Assembly: GCA_021014325.1 (NCBI GenBank)
Contig: CM037460.1
Location: 14,861,486-14,925,485 of the forward strand
Reading direction: 5' to 3'
Source of the DNA: Plazaster borealis
Taxonomy: Eukaryota; Echinodermata; Asteroidea; Forcipulatida; Labidiasteridae
DNA: 64,000 nt
Shown: positions 11,219 through 23,192 of the stretch, piece after piece
How positions within the stretch are numbered: the stretch's first letter is position 1
Layout of the letters: every line of letters begins with the position of its first letter
The notes under the pieces: generated by a model
What the model saw: only the letters and a program-made list of their open reading frames with translations
Told to the model about the DNA's origin: nothing
The model's database searches: none
Program-made: the position numbers and the translations under genes

Positions 11219-14200
11219 CAAAGATTTTAGCCCATATTTCGACAAAAATGCAAGGCTTACCCCTTGTAATTTTATCAGATTTTAGCCCAATTTCGACAAA
11301 AATGCAAGGCTTACCCCCTTGTGATTTTATCAAATTTTAGCCCAATTTCGACAAAAGTGCAAGGCTTACCCCCCCCCCTGTGATTTTAACAGATTTTAGC
11401 CCATTTTCGACAAAAATTCAAGGCTTACCCCTTGTGATTTTATCAAGTTTAAAATGCAAGGCTTACCCCCTAGTGATTTTATCCGATTCTAGCCCAAATT
11501 CGACACAAATGCAAGGCCTAGCTCTTGTGATTTTATCAAATTTTAGCCCAATTTCGACAAAAAAATGCAAGGCTTACCCCATGTGACTTTATCTAATTTA
11601 AGCCCAATTTCGACAAATATGCAAGGCTTATCCCTTGTTATTTTATCAAATTTTAGCCCAATTTCGAAAATATGCAAGGCTTACCCCCTTGTGATTTTAT
11701 CAGATTTCAGCCCAATTTCGACAAAAATGCATTTTTTATCAGATTTTATCTGACTTCACAAAAATGCAAGGGCTTACCCCTATTGATTTTTGACAGATTT
11801 TAGCCCAATTTCGACAAAAATGCAAGGCTCACCCCAGGTGACTTTATCTGATTTTAGCCCAATTTCGACAAAAATGCAAGGCTTAGCCCTATCGGTCGGG
11901 GTGTTTATTTCTGGGGTAATTAGCTAAGATTCCAAACGGCTGACCTGCCAAAAATTACCCCTTGTGATTTCATCAAATTTAAAATACAAGGCTTACCCCG
12001 TTCTGATTTTTTCAAAGTTTAGCCCAATTTCGACAAAATTGCGCAGCTTAGGCCTACCCCCTGTGATTTTATCAGATTTTAGCCCAATTTTGACAAAAAT
12101 GCAATGCTTACCCCTTGTAATTTTATCCGATTTTAGCCCAATTTTGATGCAAAGTGCAAGGCTTACTAACCCCCTGTGATTTTATTCTATTTAATCCCAA
12201 TCTTGACAAAAATGCAAGGCTTACCCCTTGTGATTATATCAGATTTTAGCCAAATTTCGACAAAAGTGCAACGCTTACCCCCTGTGATTTTAACAGATTT
12301 GTGACCATTCTCGACAAAAATGCAAGGCTTACCCCCTTGTGATTTTATCAATTTAAAATGCAAGGCTTACCCCCTTGTGATTTTATCAGATTTTAGCCCA
12401 ATTTCGACAAAAATGCAAGGCTCACCCCTTGTGATTTTATCAAATTTTAGCCCAATTTCGACAAAAGTGCAAGGCTTACCCCCCCCCCTGTGATTTTAAC
12501 AGATTTTAGCCCATTTTGGACAAAAATTCAAGGTTTACCCCTTGTGATTTTATCAAGTTTAAAATGCAAGGCTTACCCCCTAGTGATTTTATCCGATTCT
12601 AGCCCAAATTCGACACAAATGCAAGGCCTAGCTCTTGTGATTTTATCAAATTTTAGCCCAATTTCGACAAAAAAATGCAAGGCTTACCCCATGTGACTTT
12701 ATCTAATTTAAGCCCAATTTCGACAAATATGCAAGGCTTATCCCTTGTTATTTTATCAAATTTTAGCCCAATTTCGAAAATATGCAAGGCTTACCCCCTT
12801 GTGATTTTATCAGATTTCAGCCCAATTTCGACAAAAATGCATTTTTTATCAGATTTTATCTGACTTCACAAAAATGCAAGGGCTTACCCCTATTGATTTT
12901 TGACAGATTTTAGCCCAATTTCGACAAAAATGCAAGGCTCACCCCAGGTGACTTTATCTGATTTTAGCCCAATTTCTACAAAAATGCAAGGCTTAGCCCT
13001 ATCGGTCGGGGTGTTTATTTCTGGGGTAATTAGCTAAGATTCCAAACGGCTGACCTGCCAAAAATTACCCCTTGTGATTTCATCAAATTTAAAATACAAG
13101 GCTTACCCCGTTCTGATTTTTTCAAAGTTTAGCCCAATTTCGACAAAATTGCGAAGCTTAGGCCTACCCCCTGTGATTTTATCAGATTTTAGCCCAATTT
13201 TGACAAAAATGCAATGCTTACCCCTTGTAATTTTATCCGATTTTAGCCCAATTTTGATGCAAAGTGCAAGGCTTACTAACCCCCTGTGATTTTATTCTAT
13301 TTAACCCCAATCTTGACAAAAATGCAAGGCTTACCCCTTGTGATTATATCAGATTTTAGCCAAATTTCGACAAAAGTGCAACGCTTACCCCCTGTGATTT
13401 TAACAGATTTGTGACCATTCTCGACAAAAATGCAAGGCTTACCCCCTTGCTATTTTATCAATTTAAAATGCAAGGCTTACCCCCTTGTGATTTTGTCAGA
13501 TTTTAGCCCAATTTCGACAAAAATGCAACTTTTATCCGATTTTATCTGATTTCAGAAAAATGCAAGGGCTTACCCCTTGTAATTTTATCAGATTTTAGCC
13601 CAATTTCGACAAAAATGCAAGGCTCACCCCTTGTGATTTTATCAAATTTTAGCCCAACTTGGACATAAATGCAAGGCTTACCCCCTTGTGATTTTATCAA
13701 ATTTTAGCCCAATTTCGACAAAAGTGCAAGGCTTACCCCCCCCCAGTGATTTTAACAGATTTTAGCCCATTTTCGACAAAAATTCAAGGCTTACTTTTTG
13801 TGATTTTATCAAGTTTAAAATGCAAGGCTTACCCCCTAGTGATTTTATCCGATTCTAGCTCAAATTCGACACAAATGCAAGGCCTAGCTCTTGTGATTTT
13901 ATCAAATTTTAGCCCAATTTCGACAAAAAAAATGCAAGGCTTACCCCATGTGACTTTATCTAATTTAAGCCCAATTTCGACAAATATGCAAGGCTTACCC
14001 CCTTGTGATTTTATCAGATTTCAGCCCAATTTCGACAAAAATGCATTTTTTATCAGATTTTATCTGACTTCACAAAAATGCAAGGGCTTACCCCTATTGA
14101 TTTTTGACAGATTTTAGCCCAATTTCGACAAAAATGCAAGGCTCACCCCAGGTGACTTTATCTGATTTTAGCCCAATTTCGACAAAAATGCAAGGCTTAG

Positions 14201-17200
14201 CCCTATCGGTCGGGGTGTTTATTTCTGGGGTAATTAGCTAAGATTCCAAACGGCTGACCTGCCAAAAATTACCCCTTGTGGTTTCATCAAATTTAAAATA
14301 CAAGGCTTACCCCGTTCTGATTTTTTCAAAGTTTAGCCCAATTTCGACAAAATTGCGAAGCTTAGGCCTACCCCCTGTGATTTTATCAGATTTTAGCCCA
14401 ATTTTGACAAAAATGCAATGCTTAACCCTTGTAATTTTATCCGATTTTAGCCCAATTTTGATGCAAAGTGCAAGGCTTACTAACCCCCTCTGATTTTATT
14501 CTATTTAACCCCAATCTTGACAAAATGCAAGGCTTACCCTTGTGATTATATCAGATTTTAGCCAAATTTCGACAAAAGTGCAACGCTTACCCCTGTGATT
14601 TTAACAGATTTGTGACCATTCTCGACAAAAATGCAAGGCTTACCCCCTTGCTATTTTATCAATTTAAAATGCAAGGCTTACCCCCTTGTGATTTTGTCAG
14701 ATTTTAGCCCAATTTCGACAAAAATGCAACTTTTATCCGATTTTATCTGATTTCAGAAAAATGCAAGGGCTTACCCCTTGTAATTTTATCAGATTTTAGC
14801 CCAATTTCGACAAAAATGCAAGGCTCACCCCTTGTGATTTTATCAAATTTTAGCCCAACTTGGACATAAATGCAAGGCTTACCCCCTTGTGATTTTATCA
14901 AATTTTAGCCCAATTTCGACAAAAGTGCAAGGCTTACCCCCCCCCCCAGTGATTTTAACAGATTTTAGCCCATTTTCGACAAAAATTCAAGGCTTACCCT
15001 TTGTGATTTTATCAAGTTTAAAATGCAAGGCTTACCCCCTAGTGATTTTATCCGATTCTAGCTCAAATTCGACACAAATGCAAGGCCTAGCTCTTGTGAT
15101 TTTATCAAATTTTAGCCCAATTTCGACAAAAAAAATGCAAGGCTTACCCCATGTGACTTTATCTAATTTAAGCCCAATTTCGACAAATATGCAAGGCTTA
15201 CCCCCTTGTGATTTTATCAGATTTCAGCCCAATTTCGACAAAAATGCATTTTTTATCAGATTTTATCTGACTTCACAAAAATGCAAGGGCTTACCCCTAT
15301 TGATTTTTGACAGATTTTAGCCCAATTTCGACAAAAATGCAAGGCTCACCCCAGGTGACTTTATCTGATTTTAGCCCAATTTCGACAAAAATGCAAGGCT
15401 TAGCCCTATCGGTCGGGGTGTTTATTTCTGGGGTAATTAGCTAAGATTCCAAACGGCTGACCTGCCAAAAATTACCCCTTGTGGTTTCATCAAATTTAAA
15501 ATACAAGGCTTACCCCGTTCTGATTTTTTCAAAGTTTAGCCCAATTTCGACAAAATTGCGAAGCTTAGGCCTACCCCCTGTGATTTTATCAGATTTTAGC
15601 CCAATTTTGACAAAAATGCAATGCTTAACCCTTGTAATTTTATCCGATTTTAGCCCAATTTTGATGCAAAGTGCAAGGCTTACTAACCCCCTGTGATTTT
15701 ATTCTATTTAACCCCAATCTTGACAAAAATGCAAGGCTTACCCCTTGTGACTTTATCTGATTTTAGCCCAATTTCGACAAAAATGCAAGGCTTAGCCCTA
15801 TCGGTCGGGGTGTTTATTTCTGGGGTAATTAGCTAAGATTCCAAACGGCTGACCTGCCAAAAATTACCCCTTGTGATTTCATCAAATTTAAAATACAAGG
15901 CTTACCCCGTTCTGATTTTTTCAAAGTTTAGCCCAATTTCGACAAAATTGCGCAGCTTAGGCCTACCCCCTGTGATTTTATCAGATTTTAGCCCAATTTT
16001 GACAAAAATGCAATGCTTACCCCTTGTAATTTTATCCGATTTTAGCCCAATTTTGATGCAAAGTGCAAGGCTTACTAACCCCCTCTGATTTTATTCTATT
16101 TAACCCCAATCTTGACAAAAATGCAAGGCTTACCCCTTGTGATTATATCAGATTTTAGCCAAATTTCGACAAAAGTGCAACGCTTACCCCCTGTGATTTT
16201 AACAGATTTGTGACCATTCTCGACAAAAATGCAAGGCTTACCCCCTTGCTATTTTATCAATTTAAAATGCAAGGCTTACCCCCTTGTGATTTTGTCAGAT
16301 TTTAGCCCAATTTCGACAAAAATGCAACTTTTATCCGATTTTATCTGATTTCAGAAAATGCAAGGGCTTACCCTTGTAATTTTATCAGATATTAGCCCAC
16401 TATCCACAAAAATTCAAGGCTCACCCCTTGTGATTTTATCAAATTTTAGCCCAACTTGGACATAAATGCAAGGCTTACCCCCTTGTGATTTTATCAAATT
16501 TTAGCCCAATTTCGACAAAAGTGCAAGGCTTACCCCCCCCAGTGATTTTAACAGATTTTAGCCCATTTTCGACAAAAATTCAAGGCTTACCCTTTGTGAT
16601 TTTATCAAGTTTAAAATGCAAGGCTTACCCCCTAGTGATTTTATCCGATTCTAGCTCAAATTCGACACAAATGCAAGGCCTAGCTCTTGTGATTTTATCA
16701 AATTTTAGCCCAATTTCGACAAAAAAAATGCAAGGCTTACCCCATGTGACTTTATCTAATTTAAGCCCAATTTCGACAAATATGCAAGGCTTACCCCCTT
16801 GTGATTTTATCAGATTTCAGCCCAATTTCGACAAAAATGCATTTTTTATCAGATTTTATCTGACTTCACAAAAATGCAAGGGCTTACCCCTATTGATTTT
16901 TGACAGATTTTAGCCCAATTTCGACAAAATGCAAGGCTCACCCCAGGTGACTTTATCTGATTTTAGCCCAATTTCGACAAAAATGCAAGGCTTAGCCCTA
17001 TCGGTCGGGGTGTTTATTTCTGGGGTAATTAGCTAAGATTCCAAACGGCTGACCTGCCAAAAATTACCCCTTGTGGTTTCATCAAATTTAAAATACAAGG
17101 CTTACCCCGTTCTGATTTTTTCAAAGTTTAGCCCAATTTCGACAAAATTGCGAAGCTTAGGCCTACCCCCTGTGATTTTATCAGATTTTAGCCCAATTTT

Positions 17201-20200
17201 GACAAAATGCAATGCTTAACCCTTGTAATTTTATCCGATTTTAGCCCAATTTTGATGCAAAGTGCAAGGCTTACTAACCCCCTGTGATTTTATTCTATTT
17301 AACCCCAATCTTGACAAAAATGCAAGGCTTACCCCTTGTGACTTTATCTGATTTTAGCCCAATTTCGACAAAAATGCAAGGCTTAGCCCTATCGGTCGGG
17401 GTGTTTATTTCTGGGGTAATTAGCTAAGATTCCAAACGGCTGACCTGCCAAAAATTACCCCTTGTGATTTCATCAAATTTAAAATACAAGGCTTACCCCG
17501 TTCTGATTTTTTCAAAGTTTAGCCCAATTTCGACAAAATTGCGCAGCTTAGGCATACCCCTGTGATTTTATCAGATTTTAGCCCAATTTTGACAAAATGC
17601 AATGCTTACCCTTGTAATTTTATCCGATTTTAGCCCAATTTTGATGCAAAGTGCAAGGCTTACTAACCCCTCTGATTTTATTCTATTTAACCCCAATCTT
17701 GACAAAATGCAAGGCTTACCCTTGTGATTATATCAGATTTTAGCCAAATTTCGACAAAAGTGCAACGCTTACCCCCTGTGATTTTAACAGATTTGTGACC
17801 ATTCTCGACAAAAATGCAAGGCTTACCCCCTTGCTATTTTATCAATTTAAAATGCAAGGCTTACCCCCTTGTGATTTTGTCAGATTTTAGCCCAATTTCG
17901 ACAAAAATGCAACTTTTATTCGATTTTATCTGATTTCAGAAAAATGCAAGGGCTTACCCCTTGTAATTTTATCAGATTTTAGCCCAATTTGGACAAAAAT
18001 GCAAGGCTCACCCCTTGTGATTTTATCAAATTTTAGCCCAACTTGGACATAAATGCAAGGCTTACCCCCTTGTGATTTTATCAAATTTTAGCCCAATTTC
18101 GACAAAAGTGCAAGGCTTACCCCCCCCCCCAGTGATTTTAACAGATTTTAGCCCATTTTCGACAAAAATTCAAGGCTTACCCTTTGTGATTTTATCAAGT
18201 TTAAAATGCAAGGCTTACCCCCTAGTGATTTTATCCGATTCTAGCTCAAATTCGACACAAATGCAAGGCCTAGCTCTTGTGATTTTATCAAATTTTAGCC
18301 CAATTTCGACAAAAAAAATGCAAGGCTTACCCCATGTGACTTTATCTAATTTAAGCCCAATTTCGACAAATATGCAAGGCTTACCCCCTTGTGATTTTAT
18401 CAGATTTCAGCCCAATTTCGACAAAAATGCATTTTTTATCAGATTTTATCTGACTTCACAAAAATGCAAGGGCTTACCCCTATTGATTTTTGACAGATTT
18501 TAGCCCAATTTCGACAAAAATGCAAGGCTCACCCCAGGTGACTTTATCTGATTTTAGCCCAATTTCGACAAAAATGCAAGGCTTAGCCCTATCGGTCGGG
18601 GTGTTTATTTCTGGGGTAATTAGCTAAGATTCCAAACGGCTGACCTGCCAAAAATTACCCCTTGTGGTTTCATCAAATTTAAAATACAAGGCTTACCCCG
18701 TTCTGATTTTTTCAAAGTTTAGCCCAATTTCGACAAAATTGCGAAGCTTAGGCCTACCCCCTGTGATTTTATCAGATTTTAGCCCAATTTTGACAAAAAT
18801 GCAATGCTTAACCCTTGTAATTTTATCCGATTTTAGCCCAATTTTGATGCAAAGTGCAAGGCTTACTAACCCCCTCTGATTTTATTCTATTTAACCCCAA
18901 TCTTGACAAAAATGCAAGGCTTACCCCTTGTGATTATATCAGATTTTAGCCAAATTTCGACAAAAGTGCAACGCTTACCCCCTGTGATTTTAACAGATTT
19001 GTGACCATTCTCGACAAAAATGCAAGGCTTACCCCCTTGTGATTTTATCAATTTAAAATGCAAGGCTTACCCCCTTGTGATTTTATCAGATTTTAGCCCA
19101 ATTTCGACAAAAATGCAACTTTTATCCGATTTTATCTGATTTCAGAAAAATGCAAGGGCTTACCCCTTGTAATTTTATCAGATTTTAGCCCAATTTCGAC
19201 AAAAATGCAAGGCTCACCCCTTGTGATTTTATCAAATTTTAGCCCAACTTGGACATAAATGCAAGGCTTACCCCCTAGTGATTTTATCAAATTTTAGTCC
19301 AATTTCGACAAAAGTGCAAGGCTTACCCCCCCCCCTGTGATTTTAACAGATTTTAGCCCATTTTCGACAAAAATTCAAGGCTTACCCCTTGTGATTTTAT
19401 CAAGTTTTAAATGCAAGGCTTACCCCCTAGTGATTTTATCCGATTCTAGCTCAAATTCGACACAAATGCAAGGCCTAGCTCTTGTGATTTTATCAAATTT
19501 TAGCCCAATTTCGAGAAAAAAAATGCAAGGCTTACCCCATGTGACTTTATCTAATTTAAGCCCAATTTCGACAAATATGCAAGGCTTATCCCTTGTTATT
19601 TTATCAAATTTCAGCCCAATTTCGAAAATATGCAAGGCTTACCCCCTTGTGATTTTATCAGATTTCAGCCCAATTTCGACAAAAATGCATTTTTTATCAG
19701 ATTTTATCTGACTTCACAAAAATGCAAGGGCTTACCCCTATTGATTTTTGACAGATTTTAGCCCAATTTCGTCAAAAATGCAAGGCTCACCCCAGGTGAC
19801 TTTATCTGATTTTAGCCCAATTTCGACAAAAATGCAAGGCTTAGCCCTATCGGTCGGGGTGTTTATTTCTGGGGTAATTAGCTAAGATTCCAAACGGCTG
19901 ACCTGCCAAAAATTACCCCTTGTGATTTCATCAAATTTAAAATACAAGGCTTACCCCGTTCTGATTTTTTCAAAGTTTAGCCCAATTTCGACAAAATTGC
20001 GCAGCTTAGGCCTACCCCCTGTGATTTTATCAGATTTTAGCCCAATTTTGACAAAAATGCAATGCTTACCCCTTGTAATTTTATCCGATTTTAGCCCAAT
20101 TTTGATGCAAAGTGCAAGGCTTACTAACCCCCTCTGATTTTATTCTATTTAACCCCAATCTTGACAAAAATGCAAGGCTTACCCCTTGTGATTATATCAG

Positions 20201-21360
20201 ATTTTAGCCAAATTTCGACAAAAGTGCAACGCTTACCCCCTGTGATTTTAACAGATTTGTGACCATTCTCGACAAAAATGCAAGGCTTACCCCCTTGTGA
20301 TTTTATCAATTTAAAATGCAAGGCTTACCCCCTTGTGATTTTATCAGATTTTAGCCCAATTTCGACAAAAATGCAACTTTTATCCGATTTTATCTGATTT
20401 CAGAAAAATGCAAGGGCTTACCCCTTGTAATTTTATCAGATTTTAGCCCAATTTCGACAAAAATGCAAGGCTCACCCCTTGTGATTTTATCAAATTTTAG
20501 CCCAACTTCGTCATAAATGCAAGGCTTACCCCCTTGTGATTTTATCAGATTTTAGCCCAATTTCGACAAAAATGCAACTTTTATCCAATTTTATCTGATT
20601 TCACAAAAATGCAAGGGCTTACCCCTTATGGTTTTATCAGATTTTAGCCCAATTTCGACAAGAATGCAAGGCTCACCCCCATGTGACTTTATCTGATTTT
20701 CGCCCAATTTTGAAAAAATGCAATGCTTACCCCCATGTGACTTTATCTGATTTTTGCCCAATTTTGAAAAAATGCAATGCTTACCCCTTGTGATTTTATC
20801 AGATTTTAGCTCATATTTCGAAAAAAGTGCAAGACTTACCCCCTGTGATTTTAAAAGATTTTAGCCCATTTTCGACAAAAATGCAATGCTTACCTCTTGT
20901 GATTTTATCAAATTTTATCCCAATTTCGACAAAAATACAAGGCTTACGCCTACCTCTTGTGATTTTATCAGATTTTAGCCCAATTTCGACACAAATGCAA
21001 GGCTTACCCCGCCCCTTGTGATTTTATCCGATTTTCGCCCACTTTCGTTAAAAAATGCAAGGCTTACCCTTTCTGATTTTAACAAATTTTAGCCTAATTT
21101 CGACATAAATCCAAGGCTTACCCCCTTGTGATTTTATCAAATTTTAGCCCAATCTTGACAAAAATGTAAGGCTTACCCCCTGTGATTTTAACCGATTTTA
21201 GCCCAATTTCGACAAAAATGCAAGGCTTACGCCTACCCCTTATGATTTTATCTGATTTTAGCCCAATTTCGACAGAAATGCAAGGCTTACCCCTTGTAAT
21301 TTTATCTGATTTTAGCCCAATTTCGACAAAAATGCAAGGCTTAACCCCTTGTGATCAATT
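11219..21360 (+). repeat. Satellite with 1.1-1.6 kb higher-order units
   Basis: The monomer is the same 54-bp family, but the dominant period is longer. A 67-bp marker derived from the spacer starts at 11,890; 13,000; 14,204; 15,407; 15,799; 16,999; 17,390; 18,590 and 19,848. This gives intervals of 1,110, 1,204, 1,203, 392, 1,200, 391, 1,200 and 1,258 bp. Units contain a shortened monomer (ATCAAGTTTAAAATGCAAGG), a C-run of variable length, and a TTGATGCAAAGTGCAAGG monomer. From 20.5 kb the order becomes irregular toward the array edge. Confidence 0.9.
11890..19914 (+). repeat. Nine truncated spacer remnants inside the long repeat units
   Basis: Each remnant is the first 67 bp of the spacer (TATCGGTCGGGG to CTGCCAAAAATT). 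It joins abruptly to satellite sequence (ACCCCTTGTG) at the same base every time. A shared breakpoint means one truncation event was amplified with the repeat unit, rather than nine separate insertions. Confidence 0.85.
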
Positions 21361-22261
21361 TGAAAAGATCATCACGGGTTAGCCCAGCGCTTTCATCAAA
21401 TTTTGGCCAAGTTTTCAGTTGTGATTTTAATGCCGTACAATGCAATGCTTACCCTTGTGATTTTATCCGATTTTAGCCCAATTTCTACAAAATTGCAAGG
21501 CTTACCCTTGTGATTTTATGAGATGTTAGCTCAATTTGGACAAAAATGAAAGGCTTATTTATCCCTTGTAATTTCATCAGATTTTAGCGACAAAAATGCA
21601 AGGCATATCTATTGTGATTTTATCCGATTTTAGCCCAATTTCTGCAAAAATGCAAGGCTTACCCCCTTCTGGTTTTATCAATTTCAGCCCATTTTTTGAA
21701 AAAAAATGCAAGGCTTAATCTAAGCTGCGACTGTTTGCTGTAAAATGATGCAGTAGGTACTACTGATGCCTTTTTATATTACTTGAGCCAGGATTGCAGC
21801 TGAATTTGCGGAAATATTGACTACTGTACATTAGGTACGAAGTTGAAAAAATCATAAGTCGTATAAGTCTAGCATTTTTATCGAATTTAGGTCACATTTG
21901 AAGTTGTGATGTTATGCTTTAAAATGATGCAGTGGGTAAACTACTGATGCTTTTTCATTAAAGCTGGCCAAAGACTTTAGCTTAAATGGCGGAAATATTG
22001 ACACTTGATAATCGCAAGGAATAGCACTGCAATTTTATCCATTTTCGACTGCTTTTTGATATAATTCAAAAGGGGTAAGACTTGCAATTCTGTCAATTTT
22101 GACTGTTATAAAAATATTTATTTTATTTTATATAAATCACAATTGCAATTTTGACTAAACTGAAAGGCTCCCCCTCCTTACTTGTATAAAAAAAAAAACC
22201 CGGTATAAATGCTTAAGGTATATAATTTGTTAACATGAATTAAAATTAAAGTAAACTTGTG
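21361..22261 (+). repeat. Degenerate satellite edge and transition to flank
   Basis: Monomers decay progressively to about 21,720. After that come two diverged copies (about 21,730 and 21,910) of a segment with AAAATGATGCAGT and ACTGATGC. A GCATTTTTATCGAATTTAGGTCA-type segment near 21,870 also occurs near 6,480-6,510. AT-rich low-similarity sequence follows to 22,261. No gene is seen. Confidence 0.65.
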
Positions 22262-22560
22262 CAGAAAGTTAGTCGGAGTGACGAGGCAGGCGTTCAGGGG
22301 ACTTAAAGTCTGGTCGAACCAGCATGGTGGTCACCCATTACAGTTCCTTTGCGGGATTGGCTAGTCCCGGTCCCTCGGCTTTCCGACCCGGAATATTCAC
22401 CCTATTTTGGGTAGAGACATGACGGAACCCCAATCCATTACAGCGGCCAGCAGTAAAAGTCATGTCCCTTTTGGGACGGGTAGGATTCGAACCGGTCTCC
22501 AGCTCTGGACTGCACGCAGTTGAACAATCCAGTGCACCCTAGTGCCCGTTGGTGTTTAGA
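22262..22560 (-). mobile_element. tRNA-derived SINE-like element
   Basis: On the minus strand there is a B box GGTTCGAATCC at 22,483-22,493. Its body shares landmarks with the array spacer, such as GGAACCCCAATCCATTACAG against AGAACCCCAGTCACGCTTTA. An A box is only weakly visible upstream, in the minus-strand sense, near 22,540. This suggests a distant relative of the SINE that forms the spacer core. Confidence 0.6.
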
Positions 22561-22609
22561 GGTGATTTTACATACTACTTAAATAACTCACTGCGTCCAA
22601 GCAAAATAG

Positions 22610-22692
22610 AAAAAGACACAACCGGGAATTGAACCCGGGTCTCGTGGCTCGCAGTCCAATACGTATTTCGTCCTGCTTCTCCAAAAGAATAA
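22610..22692 (-). mobile_element. tRNA-like SINE head, cut by gap
   Basis: The minus strand carries a B box GGTTCAATTCC at 22,625-22,635. It sits within a T-arm of five perfect base pairs (CCGGG/CCCGG around TTCAATT). The D-arm side is degenerate and there is no matching acceptor stem before the gap, so I call a tRNA-derived repeat rather than a tRNA gene. Confidence 0.55.
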
Positions 22693-23192
22693 NNNNNNNN
22701 NNNNNNNNNNNNNNNNNNNNNNNNNNNNNNNNNNNNNNNNNNNNNNNNNNNNNNNNNNNNNNNNNNNNNNNNNNNNNNNNNNNNNNNNNNNNNNNNNNNN
22801 NNNNNNNNNNNNNNNNNNNNNNNNNNNNNNNNNNNNNNNNNNNNNNNNNNNNNNNNNNNNNNNNNNNNNNNNNNNNNNNNNNNNNNNNNNNNNNNNNNNN
22901 NNNNNNNNNNNNNNNNNNNNNNNNNNNNNNNNNNNNNNNNNNNNNNNNNNNNNNNNNNNNNNNNNNNNNNNNNNNNNNNNNNNNNNNNNNNNNNNNNNNN
23001 NNNNNNNNNNNNNNNNNNNNNNNNNNNNNNNNNNNNNNNNNNNNNNNNNNNNNNNNNNNNNNNNNNNNNNNNNNNNNNNNNNNNNNNNNNNNNNNNNNNN
23101 NNNNNNNNNNNNNNNNNNNNNNNNNNNNNNNNNNNNNNNNNNNNNNNNNNNNNNNNNNNNNNNNNNNNNNNNNNNNNNNNNNNNNNNNNNNN
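22693..23192. other. Assembly gap (500 N)
   Basis: Exactly 500 N. The left side is SINE-containing flank and the right side is already inside the homogeneous 380-bp array, so the boundary of the right array is missing. Confidence 0.99.
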
